Assembly: GCA_018066825.1 (NCBI GenBank)
Contig: JAGPVU010000175.1
Span: 1-8,907, forward strand
From: Cycloclasticus sp.
GTDB taxonomy: Bacteria > Pseudomonadota > Gammaproteobacteria > Methylococcales > Cycloclasticaceae
DNA: 8,907 nucleotides
Direction: 5' to 3'
Below the pieces are notes generated by a model. It saw only the letters and a list, made by a program, of their open reading frames with translations, did not search any database and had not been told where the DNA came from. Each line of letters starts with the position of its first letter. The stretch's first letter is position 1. Positions 1-6,219 of this stretch are shown piece after piece. Both the position numbers and the translations under genes were made by a program.

Positions 1-67
1 CGGAGGTAATAAATAAGTCAGACGCTTTTTTGTGAACGACGAGTTGTAATAGGGCATCAAAATCCAT
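1..67 (-). CDS. pilU: PilU, type IV pilus retraction ATPase (N-terminal fragment)
   Basis: Only the first 22 codons are present; the gene runs off the left edge. The translation begins MDFDALLQLVV and continues with ASDLFITS, the conserved PilU/PilT N-terminal motif (the first strand of the PAS-like N-terminal domain). PilU is a hexameric cytoplasmic ATPase that works with PilT at the base of the type IV pilus to increase retraction force. The start codon lies 12 bases past the pilT stop, and an AAGGA ribosome binding site sits in that gap, so pilT and pilU are almost certainly co-transcribed. Assignment to PilU rather than another PilT paralogue rests on the SDLFIT wording (PilT here has SDLHLS) and on the position directly after pilT. 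The ATPase motifs are outside the window. Confidence 0.85.
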   Translation of the reverse strand, partial: MDFDALLQLVVHKKASDLFITS

Positions 68-73
68 GTTAAA

Positions 74-78
74 TCCTT
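74..78 (-). promoter_or_regulatory. Ribosome binding site of pilU
   Basis: AAGGA on the minus strand, six bases before the pilU ATG, inside the 12-base gap after the pilT stop codon. It supports the chosen pilU start and translation from the shared pilT-pilU transcript. Confidence 0.7.
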
Positions 79-79
79 T

Positions 80-1117
80 TTAGCTAAATGCTTTTTTATC
101 GACGGCTTTCATCTTAGCGTCTTGTCTAGACACCAAGCCACCTTGCACCAGTTCAGTTAAATGCTGGTCGAGCGTTTGCATACCGTCTTTACGGCTGGTT
201 TGAATGGTGGAGTACATTTGCGCAATTTTGTCTTCACGGATTAGGTTTCGAATGGCCGCGGTGCCGGTCATAATTTCCCACGCGGCGATTCGGCCACCAC
301 CAATTTTTTTCATTAAGGTTTGGGCAATAACGGCGCGTAGTGATTCAGAGAGCATTGATCGAACCATACCTTTTTCACCCTCGGGAAACACGTCAATAAT
401 CCGGTCAATGGTTTTGGCGGCAGAGCTGGTGTGCAAGGTGCCGAACACTAAATGGCCCGTTTCTGCAGCAGTTAGCGCAAGTCGAATGGTTTCTAAATCC
501 CGCATCTCACCTACTAGAATAATGTCGGGGTCTTCTCGAAGCGCTACGCGTAAGGCCTCGCTAAAGCCGTGGGTGTGTTTATGAACCTCACGTTGGTTAA
601 TCAGGCATTTTTTACTTTTATGAATAAATTCTATTGGGTCTTCGATAGTAAGAATATGCTCGTAAACATTGTCATTTTTGTAATCCATTAACGCGGCAAG
701 CGTGGTGGATTTACCCGAACCGGTGGGGCCTGTGACTAAGACAATGCCACGAGGTACGTTAATAATTTCCTTAAACGACTGAGGGCAGTTTAGATCTTCC
801 AGCGTTAGAATATCCACGGGAATGGTTCTAAACACAGCAGCGGCGCCGCGGTCTTGATTGAATGCGTTAACCCGAAAGCGGGCGATGCCCGGTAATTCAA
901 AGGAAAAATCGACCTCTAAAAACTCTTCAAAATCCCGTCGTTGTTTATCGTTCATGATGTCGTAAATCATGCTATGGACTTCTTTATGCTCAAGTTCTGG
1001 CATGTTGATACGGCGGATATCGCCATCAACACGAATCATGGGGGGGAGGCCAGCTGAAAGGTGTAAATCTGAGGCGTTGTTTTTCGTACTAAAAGTTAAT
1101 AAATCTGTAATATCCAT
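80..1117 (-). CDS. pilT: PilT, type IV pilus twitching motility ATPase
   Basis: Complete 345-residue protein; the usual PilT length is about 344. PilT is the hexameric secretion-family ATPase that depolymerises the pilin fibre at the inner membrane, driving twitching, surface sensing and DNA uptake. The N-terminal PAS-like domain starts with ASDLHLSAG (residues 15-23). The C-terminal ATPase core has Walker A GPTGSGKST (130-138), the Asp box ILTIEDPIE (155-163), Walker B IILVGEMRD (199-207) and the His box TGHLVFGTLHT (220-230). The AIRNLIRE motif (288-295), typical of retraction ATPases and needed for PilT function, is also present. All key residues are intact. The ATG has only a weak GGA eight bases upstream. 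The gene is divergent from yggS, a neighbourhood shared with Pseudomonas. Confidence 0.97.
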   Translation of the reverse strand: MDITDLLTFSTKNNASDLHLSAGLPPMIRVDGDIRRINMPELEHKEVHSMIYDIMNDKQRRDFEEFLEVDFSFELPGIARFRVNAFNQDRGAAAVFRTIPVDILTLEDLNCPQSFKEIINVPRGIVLVTGPTGSGKSTTLAALMDYKNDNVYEHILTIEDPIEFIHKSKKCLINQREVHKHTHGFSEALRVALREDPDIILVGEMRDLETIRLALTAAETGHLVFGTLHTSSAAKTIDRIIDVFPEGEKGMVRSMLSESLRAVIAQTLMKKIGGGRIAAWEIMTGTAAIRNLIREDKIAQMYSTIQTSRKDGMQTLDQHLTELVQGGLVSRQDAKMKAVDKKAFS

Positions 1118-1263
1118 GTTTTAAATCCGTTTATCCTGAATTGGGACGTTGTTTTTATAATGATTTGATGTCGGCTCATAAATGCATTTGTTTAGAAAAT
1201 AACATTAACCTAGTAACATGTAAATCGAGTAAGTATTTTGAAGTATAGACACGAAATTTGATA
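1118..1263. other. Divergent intergenic region between pilT and yggS
   Basis: About 146 AT-rich bases that must hold the promoters for pilT (leftward) and yggS (rightward). A TATAAT sequence occurs on the plus strand at 1156-1161, but the nearest TTG-type -35 candidate, TTGGGA at 1141-1146, is only 9 bases away, too close for a normal sigma-70 promoter. No convincing -35/-10 pair and no strong inverted repeat were found for either direction, so the promoters are not placed. Confidence 0.5.
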
Positions 1264-1962
1264 ATGCCCTCTTTATCGCAACGATATTTAGCACAATGTG
1301 ACCTAATTAATAGATTGCAAGGTGAAAAACGCGCATCGAGATTGGCGGTTAACTTGTTAGCAGTTAGTAAAACTCGCCCAGCCGAAGAGATACTGGCCCT
1401 GTATCGTTTGGGCCAGCGAGATTTTGGTGAAAACTACTTGCAAGAGACTATTCAAAAACAACAACAGCTAGCTCACTTTGATATTAATTGGCATTTCATC
1501 GGCCCTATTCAGTCGAATAAAACACGCGATATTGCGCGTTATTTTAGCTGGGTACATAGCATCGATAGGCTAAAAATAGCTCAGCGATTGGATCAACAAA
1601 GGCCGTCTAATTTGCCCCCATTAAATGTTTGCTTACAGGTTAATATCGATGGTGAGCAGAGCAAATCGGGCTTTAAACTAGACGAATTGGGGGCGGCGGT
1701 TGAGGCATTAAAAAGTTCAAATAATCTACGCTTACGCGGTCTAATGGCGATTCCACAAGCCGGCAAGAGCGTTGAGCAACAGCGTGCGTCGTTTAAAAAA
1801 TTAACGGATGCCAAAAACAACTTAAATCGTCAATTTAAGCTAAATTTGGACACCTTATCGATGGGGATGAGCGACGATTTATCCAGTGCGATAGCCGAAG
1901 GCGCTACGATGGTTCGAATTGGTGCGGCTATTTTTGGTGCTCGAATGAAAAATACGGTTTAA
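1264..1962 (+). CDS. yggS: YggS/PLPBP family pyridoxal phosphate homeostasis protein
   Basis: A 232-residue single-domain PLP-binding protein with the fold of the alanine racemase N-terminal barrel. The family buffers PLP and affects amino acid and keto acid metabolism; no catalytic activity is established. The PLP lysine is K36 in LLAVSKTRPA, the same position as K36 of E. coli YggS. Other family motifs are GENYLQE (55-61), HFIGPIQSNK (77-86), SMGMSDDL (199-206, phosphate-binding region) and GAAIFGAR near the C-terminus. I chose ATG at 1264 because it places the lysine at the E. coli position. An in-frame TTG at 1258 would add two residues, and neither start has a clear Shine-Dalgarno. It precedes proC by 34 bases, the common yggS-proC-yggT order. 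Confidence 0.93.
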   Translation: MPSLSQRYLAQCDLINRLQGEKRASRLAVNLLAVSKTRPAEEILALYRLGQRDFGENYLQETIQKQQQLAHFDINWHFIGPIQSNKTRDIARYFSWVHSIDRLKIAQRLDQQRPSNLPPLNVCLQVNIDGEQSKSGFKLDELGAAVEALKSSNNLRLRGLMAIPQAGKSVEQQRASFKKLTDAKNNLNRQFKLNLDTLSMGMSDDLSSAIAEGATMVRIGAAIFGARMKNTV

Positions 1963-1996
1963 TAGTCGCACACTTTAACGTGAATTAAGAGAAAAA

Positions 1997-2824
1997 ATGA
2001 AGACACAACAGATTGGATTTATCGGTGGCGGCAATATGGCGAGTAGCTTAATTGGTGGGCTGGTAAGCAATGACTACCCAGCAGATAAAATTACCGTGGC
2101 TGACTTAGATGCCGATAAATTACGCTATTTAAACGAGACCTTTGGGGTAAACACGACACTCGACACTAACAACTTGGTCTTGCAATCCGATATTGTGGTG
2201 CTCGCGGTCAAGCCACAGCATATGCAGTTGGTCGCGAATAGTATTGCGGCCTCGGCACAGCAAAAAAAACCGGTTTTAGTGTCGATAGCGGCAGGTATTC
2301 GCATAGCCGCGTTAGAACGTTGGTTAGGTGGCGATTTAGCGGTGGTTCGGTGTATGCCAAATACCCCCGCATTGGTTAAAACGGGGGCGACAGGCTTATT
2401 TGCTAATGCACAGGTGGGCGTTGAGCAAAAAGATCAGGTTGAATCCCTTATGCGGGCGGTTGGTGTGGCTGTTTGGGTGGCTGAGGAAGGTGATCTAGAC
2501 GTGGTAACGGCCCTGTCAGGTAGCGGCCCGGCGTACTTTTTTATGGTCATGGAAGCACTTGAAGCTGCGGCTGTTGAGGCGGGATTGGATCAGAAAACTG
2601 CGCAGTTACTGACCCAAGAAACGGCATTGGGCGCGGCAAAAATGGCGTTAGAATCAACAGAATCTGCTGCCGTGTTGCGTCAACGTGTCACTTCTCCCGG
2701 GGGCACAACGGAACGTGCCATCGAGGTGCTAGAGGAGCAGGGCTTAAGGGCGGCATTGCAGCAAGCACTGATCGCTGCCAAAGACCGATCGATTGAACTG
2801 TCAGACGAACTAGGAGGTCAGTAA
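1997..2824 (+). CDS. proC: Pyrroline-5-carboxylate reductase
   Basis: A 275-residue enzyme of typical length that catalyses the last step of proline synthesis: NAD(P)H-dependent reduction of 1-pyrroline-5-carboxylate to L-proline in the cytoplasm. The N-terminal Rossmann domain starts with GFIGGGNMA (7-15). It continues with AVKPQHM (70-76), SIAAGI (96-101) and RCMPNTPAL (118-126). The helical C-terminal domain has LSGSGPAYFF (173-182) and the P5C reductase signature VTSPGGTTERAIEVLE (231-246). All conserved blocks are intact. The ATG is preceded by AAGAGA at 1987-1992, a moderate ribosome binding site. The stop codon overlaps the yggT start by one base (TAATG), implying an operon with translational coupling. 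Confidence 0.97.
   Translation: MKTQQIGFIGGGNMASSLIGGLVSNDYPADKITVADLDADKLRYLNETFGVNTTLDTNNLVLQSDIVVLAVKPQHMQLVANSIAASAQQKKPVLVSIAAGIRIAALERWLGGDLAVVRCMPNTPALVKTGATGLFANAQVGVEQKDQVESLMRAVGVAVWVAEEGDLDVVTALSGSGPAYFFMVMEALEAAAVEAGLDQKTAQLLTQETALGAAKMALESTESAAVLRQRVTSPGGTTERAIEVLEEQGLRAALQQALIAAKDRSIELSDELGGQ
2812..2817 (+). promoter_or_regulatory. Strong ribosome binding site of yggT
   Basis: AGGAGG inside the last codons of proC, six bases before the yggT ATG. It is the strongest Shine-Dalgarno in the window and fixes the yggT start at 2824, which overlaps the proC stop. Confidence 0.85.
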
Positions 2825-3384
2825 TGCCGGCCGGTTATTTATCTAATCCACTCGTTTTTCTAGTTAACGCGCTCGTTGGGGCGTACGTTTTTATCTTGAT
2901 CCTTAGGGTGTTGCTGCAATATTGCCAGGCCGATTCAGACAATCCGCTGTCGGCATTTATTATTAAAGCCACTCGATGGCCCTTGCAAACGCTTAAATTG
3001 ATTTTTCCAACCATCAAGGGGGTTAATTTATCAGCCGTTTTTTTGATGGTAGTGCTGCAAATGTTGATGGGTTTTTTAATAACCCTTGGACAGGAAAATG
3101 CGACAGTGTGGGCAATTTTTATTTGGAGCTTAACGGAACTGATTGATAGCATTATTAACGTATTTATTTTTAGTATTTTTGTGACCGTGCTGCTCAGCTG
3201 GCTTAACCCGGGTGCTTATAATCCGATTGTGGCGTTGCTGTATAAAATTACAGAACCGGTGCTAAAACCCTTCCAGCGTTGGGTGCCTCCGATTGGTGGT
3301 ATGGATTTAAGCCCGATGGTGGCCTTGTTAGCATTACAGGTTTTAAAAATGTTATTAATTCCGCCTTTATTTGCGCTTATGTAA
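2824..3384 (+). CDS. yggT: YggT family integral membrane protein
   Basis: A 186-residue inner membrane protein made of two copies of the YGGT domain. Hydrophobic segments are at about residues 8-33, 68-88, 94-126 (long, possibly two helices) and 161-184. The repeat is visible: copy one runs from NPLSAFIIKATRWPLQ (40-55) to NLSAVFLMVVLQ, and copy two from NPIVALLYKITEPVLKPF (133-150) to DLSPMVALLALQVL. The second copy carries the typical EPVLKPFQRWVPPIGGMDLSP wording in two adjoining parts. Function is not firmly known; relatives have been linked to osmotic shock tolerance in E. coli and to cell division or thylakoid organisation in plastids and cyanobacteria. It is the last gene of yggS-proC-yggT. 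A following yggU (DUF167), common in other genomes, is absent here. Confidence 0.92.
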   Translation: MPAGYLSNPLVFLVNALVGAYVFILILRVLLQYCQADSDNPLSAFIIKATRWPLQTLKLIFPTIKGVNLSAVFLMVVLQMLMGFLITLGQENATVWAIFIWSLTELIDSIINVFIFSIFVTVLLSWLNPGAYNPIVALLYKITEPVLKPFQRWVPPIGGMDLSPMVALLALQVLKMLLIPPLFALM

Positions 3385-3525
3385 TGCTGCTAAGGTCTTG
3401 TTTGGATCTCAAAGAAAGCTCTCCAACAGCATTCTTGATCGTCCCTCTAGGCCGTCGGCTTTAACATAAACTATCAGTGTGTGCGGCCCGTCACAGTTAG
3501 CGTCAGAATTTTTTTTATAAGTCCC

Positions 3526-3531
3526 TATAAT
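3526..3531 (+). promoter_or_regulatory. Candidate -10 box for the dynamin-like GTPase gene
   Basis: A perfect TATAAT. The expected -35 position at 17-base spacing reads TCAGAA, a poor match to TTGACA, and there is no extended -10 TG. If used, transcription would start near 3538 and give a leader of about 46 bases opening with the hairpin at 3545-3559. The -10 match is seen directly; promoter activity is inference. Confidence 0.4.
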
Positions 3532-3544
3532 TTACTAAACGTTC

Positions 3545-3559
3545 AGGCACGTCGTGCCT
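3545..3559 (+). promoter_or_regulatory. Short perfect hairpin in the GTPase leader
   Basis: AGGCAC, loop GTC, GTGCCT: a six-base-pair perfect inverted repeat ending 25 bases before the preferred start codon and 12 bases before the Shine-Dalgarno. No T-run follows, so it is not a standard terminator. It could be a 5' stabilising hairpin or a small operator. The right arm contains the GTG that is the alternative, less likely, start of the gene. Confidence 0.5.
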
Positions 3560-3570
3560 TTGCAACTGAC

Positions 3571-3575
3571 AAGGG
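3571..3575 (+). promoter_or_regulatory. Ribosome binding site of the dynamin-like GTPase
   Basis: AAGGG with eight bases to ATG 3584. It decides the start: the upstream in-frame GTG at 3554 lies in a hairpin and has no Shine-Dalgarno before it. Confidence 0.65.
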
Positions 3576-3583
3576 TTAATAAA

Positions 3584-5509
3584 ATGAAGCTTGATGTAAG
3601 ATTACAACGTTATGATCAGTGTAAAACATCACTAACTAAGACGCTTGGTGATTACCAATCGTGGCTAGATGATGCGAATCTTAGTGATGTTGAAACAGAG
3701 ATGATGTTGCTTAAGAACCAGCGCTTGGTTGAAAAGGATTCGATTACCATCGCCTTTGTGGCGGAATTTTCCCGCGGTAAAACAGAGCTTATTAATGCTC
3801 TGTTTTTTTCAGCCACAGGCGTTCGTTTGTTACCTTCCAGCCCAGGTAGAACCACGATGTGCCCGACGGAACTTTTGTATGATAAAAAAGAAAAGCCGTA
3901 CCTTCGCTTACTGGATATAGACACTAGACTTAATGACAGGTCGATCGAGGATTACAAAAAACAGCCTAAGCAATGGACGCATATCGAATTAGATGATGGT
4001 AACCCTAAGCAGATGCAACAGGCGTTTTTAGAGTTACTAAAGACCAAGACGGTTTCAATAGAAACAGCAAAACAATTGGGTTTTGCTGCCAATGATGCAG
4101 ACGAGTCGGTCGAGGTGCCATTCTGGCGTCATGCGGTGGTGAGTTTCCCCCATCCCTTATTAAAAAAAGGCCTCACCATTCTGGATACACCGGGCTTGAA
4201 CGCGTTGGGTAGCGAGCCTGAGCTAACACTGAGTATGTTACCCAATGCGCAGGGTTTGGTTTTTGTACTAGCCGCCGACACGGGTGTGACGCAAAGCGAT
4301 ATGTCAATGTGGCAGCAACATATTCGAACGTACAAGAATACCCATGCGCACGGTTTAGCCGTGGTGTTAAATAAAATTGATGCCATCTATGACGAGCTAA
4401 TGAGCGAGGATGAGTGTGCGCAATTAATCCAAAAGCAAAGCCTGGCAACGGCTCGATTATTGGAGCTGGACGACAACCTTATTTTTCCTTTATCGGCTAA
4501 GCAAGCCTTAGTTGCACAAATCAAACAGGATGCAGAGTTATTAACAGAAAGCCGCATATCGGCGTTAGAAGACTACTTATCTGATAGCGTGCTGAGCTCG
4601 CAGAAAGAACGCCTGCTTGACCAAATTGTTGATGATGTCGTGACGCATATGACAATGGTGCAAAAAACCTTACAGGCTCGATTACTGAGGCTGGATAAAC
4701 ACCTAAACGAACTGCGTGCGATACACGGTAAAAGCAAGCAAGCGACAGCCGAGCTGTTACTCGAAACGCGTCAGCGGCAGACCTTGTATAACAAAAATGT
4801 AGAACACCTTAAAACATGCCGGCATATATTTAATTCTCAAATGGGTGATTTGCTCTACCTAGTTGATGCAGATAAAGTTGCGGAAATCTTTAATGAAGGT
4901 CGTGAAAAAATGATGCACAGTTGGACTATTAAAGGCATTCGAATGGGTATGCGACACACCTTTGATGAACTTAATACCTTGCTAAGTGAAATGCTCAACA
5001 GTGCGCAGAGCAGTGCTAAATTGCTCGATACCATTTATAAAAGGTTTAAGGATGAGCACAACTTAAATGTTGCACAACCAGCAAGATTTGATGTTGAGGT
5101 GTGCCAGCAACAATTGGGGGCTTTGTTGCATGAGGGTTTGGAGTTTAGTCAAAGTTCGGAAGCGGTTTTAACAGAGCAAAACGCGCTGGCTAGGCGTTTT
5201 GTAGATACTATTGGTGGGCGGGCAAGGGCGATATTTGAGCAAGCGTCGGTGGATGTTAAGACTTGGCAATCTAGCGCCTTGGCGCCATTAATTAGAGAAG
5301 TAAATGAACAAAAGCGGCTGATGGAAAGCAAGTTAGATAGTTTGCGAAACGTGTCAGCCAATAAAATTGTGTTAGATGAAAAAATAGCTGCAAACGCCAG
5401 TAATGCGGAAAACATTAGGCATAAACTACAGGCATTAGACGGTCTTATCGCCAGTATAAGCACGTCGCAAGATGAAGCAGAGCCCTTGATTCGCGAGGCG
5501 ACTAATTAG
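3584..5509 (+). CDS. Dynamin-like GTPase, uncharacterised proteobacterial family
   Basis: A 641-residue large GTPase; an in-frame GTG at 3554 would add ten residues. Motifs are in dynamin-family order: G1 AEFSRGKT (60-67, with Ala where the consensus has the first Gly), G2 around GRTTMCPTEL (88-97), G3 DTPG (201-204), G4 NKID (263-266) and a G5-like LSAK (303-306). The sequence RLLPSSPGRTT matches the LPS...TT switch region of bacterial dynamin-like proteins. The rest (about 330-641) is charged, leucine-rich and helical, with predicted coiled coil around 355-410 and 570-625; there is no clear membrane span or signal peptide. I recall related proteins annotated only as dynamin family protein in Pseudomonas and similar bacteria. 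Membrane remodelling or membrane stress repair is inferred from the superfamily. It stands as a single gene between yggT and convergent trmB. Confidence 0.85.
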   Translation: MKLDVRLQRYDQCKTSLTKTLGDYQSWLDDANLSDVETEMMLLKNQRLVEKDSITIAFVAEFSRGKTELINALFFSATGVRLLPSSPGRTTMCPTELLYDKKEKPYLRLLDIDTRLNDRSIEDYKKQPKQWTHIELDDGNPKQMQQAFLELLKTKTVSIETAKQLGFAANDADESVEVPFWRHAVVSFPHPLLKKGLTILDTPGLNALGSEPELTLSMLPNAQGLVFVLAADTGVTQSDMSMWQQHIRTYKNTHAHGLAVVLNKIDAIYDELMSEDECAQLIQKQSLATARLLELDDNLIFPLSAKQALVAQIKQDAELLTESRISALEDYLSDSVLSSQKERLLDQIVDDVVTHMTMVQKTLQARLLRLDKHLNELRAIHGKSKQATAELLLETRQRQTLYNKNVEHLKTCRHIFNSQMGDLLYLVDADKVAEIFNEGREKMMHSWTIKGIRMGMRHTFDELNTLLSEMLNSAQSSAKLLDTIYKRFKDEHNLNVAQPARFDVEVCQQQLGALLHEGLEFSQSSEAVLTEQNALARRFVDTIGGRARAIFEQASVDVKTWQSSALAPLIREVNEQKRLMESKLDSLRNVSANKIVLDEKIAANASNAENIRHKLQALDGLIASISTSQDEAEPLIREATN

Positions 5510-5527
5510 TCTTTCAGCGGGCGCGAA
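5490..5527. repeat. Nested inverted repeats at the convergent gene ends
   Basis: TTCGCG (5490-5495) pairs with CGCGAA (5522-5527). Between them lies the perfect palindrome GACTAATTAGTC (5500-5511), which contains the TAG stop of the GTPase gene. The outer right arm lies inside the last codons of trmB. With only four bases between the two convergent genes, this is the only obvious structure that could act as a shared 3' end signal, but neither strand shows a T-run after the stem, so terminator function is uncertain. Confidence 0.4.
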
Positions 5528-6203
5528 AAATCATATCCCATACCCCATGGCCAAGTCGCAGACCGCGATTTTCAAACTTGGTCAAGGGTCTATTGTCGGG
5601 GCGCTTGCTGTAACCATCGGTTTCGTTATTGATAAACCCAGGGTGCGCGTTGAGTGTATCTAATATATGCTCGGCGTAATGCTGCCAATCGGTAGCGGCG
5701 TGGAAACAACCGTCCGGTTTAAGCTTAGAGTGAATCAAATCTAAAAAGGCTGTTTGCACGATTCGTCGTTTGTGGTGTCTCTTCTTGTGCCAAGGGTCTG
5801 GAAAAAAAAGTTGCACGCGGTCTAGGCTATGCATAGGGATAGCGAGCTGTAAGACATCAATCGCATCGGTATCAAATAAACGTAGATTAGTCAGACTTTT
5901 TTCTTGAATAACTCGCAGCAGGTGGCCGACGCCTGGACGGTGGACCTCGATGCCGATAAAGTTTCTTTCGGGGTTGGCCTCGGCCATGGTAGCTAAACTT
6001 TCACCGTTGCCAAAGCCTATCTCTAAGGTGATGGGTTGGTCATTAGAAAACACCGCCTTGAGGTCCAGTACTTTCTCAGTACACAGGCCATACACAGGCC
6101 AACCTGTTTTAATGGCGGCGTCTTGTCCGGGCGTTAAACGGCCTTCGCGTTTGACAAAACTGCGTATGCGCCGCAAAAAATCGGTTTCTGGAGGAAGGGT
6201 CAT
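5514..6203 (-). CDS. trmB: tRNA (guanine-N7-)-methyltransferase
   Basis: A 229-residue class I SAM-dependent methyltransferase that makes m7G at position 46 of the tRNA variable loop; E. coli TrmB is 239 residues. It starts with the family opening LRRIRSFVKREGRLTPGQ (10-27). SAM-binding motif I is EIGFGNG (61-67), followed by FIGIEVH (82-88) at the end of strand two. The TrmB signature FFPDPWHKKRHHKRR (133-147) is complete, as are TDWQHY (171-176) and the C-terminal TKFENRGLRLGHGVWD (208-223). The gene is the third in the aroG-thiSG-trmB group, 16 bases after the thiSG stop. No clear Shine-Dalgarno precedes the ATG, so coupling to thiSG translation is possible. It converges on the dynamin-like gene. 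Confidence 0.97.
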   Translation of the reverse strand: MTLPPETDFLRRIRSFVKREGRLTPGQDAAIKTGWPVYGLCTEKVLDLKAVFSNDQPITLEIGFGNGESLATMAEANPERNFIGIEVHRPGVGHLLRVIQEKSLTNLRLFDTDAIDVLQLAIPMHSLDRVQLFFPDPWHKKRHHKRRIVQTAFLDLIHSKLKPDGCFHAATDWQHYAEHILDTLNAHPGFINNETDGYSKRPDNRPLTKFENRGLRLGHGVWDMIFRAR

Positions 6204-6219
6204 GGATAAGGGTTTTGAG

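Larger units (their letters stand above)
3385..3583 (+). other. Intergenic region between yggT and the dynamin-like gene
   Basis: About 200 bases without a coding region. It holds a loose inverted repeat just after yggT (AATGCTG at 3383-3389 against CAGCATT at 3427-3433, loop 37 bases, no T-run), a TATAAT box at 3526-3531, a short perfect hairpin at 3545-3559 and the ribosome binding site of the next gene. No intrinsic terminator for the yggT transcript is recognisable, so some read-through into the GTPase gene is possible. Confidence 0.6.

Noticed and set aside
204..584. Plus-strand open frame of 126 codons inside pilT
   Set aside because: It lies antisense to a gene with full PilT motifs, has no ribosome binding site and resembles no family.
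1141..1161. TTGGGA and TATAAT as a promoter for yggS
   Set aside because: The spacing is only 9 bases, incompatible with a normal sigma-70 promoter; the TATAAT is mentioned only as a loose -10 candidate.
4129..4448. Minus-strand open frames inside the dynamin-like gene
   Set aside because: They are antisense to the G3-G4 region of the GTPase, with no recognisable product or start signals.
5149..5463. Minus-strand open frame over the 3' part of the GTPase gene
   Set aside because: It has no ribosome binding site or recognisable motifs and is best explained as a shadow.
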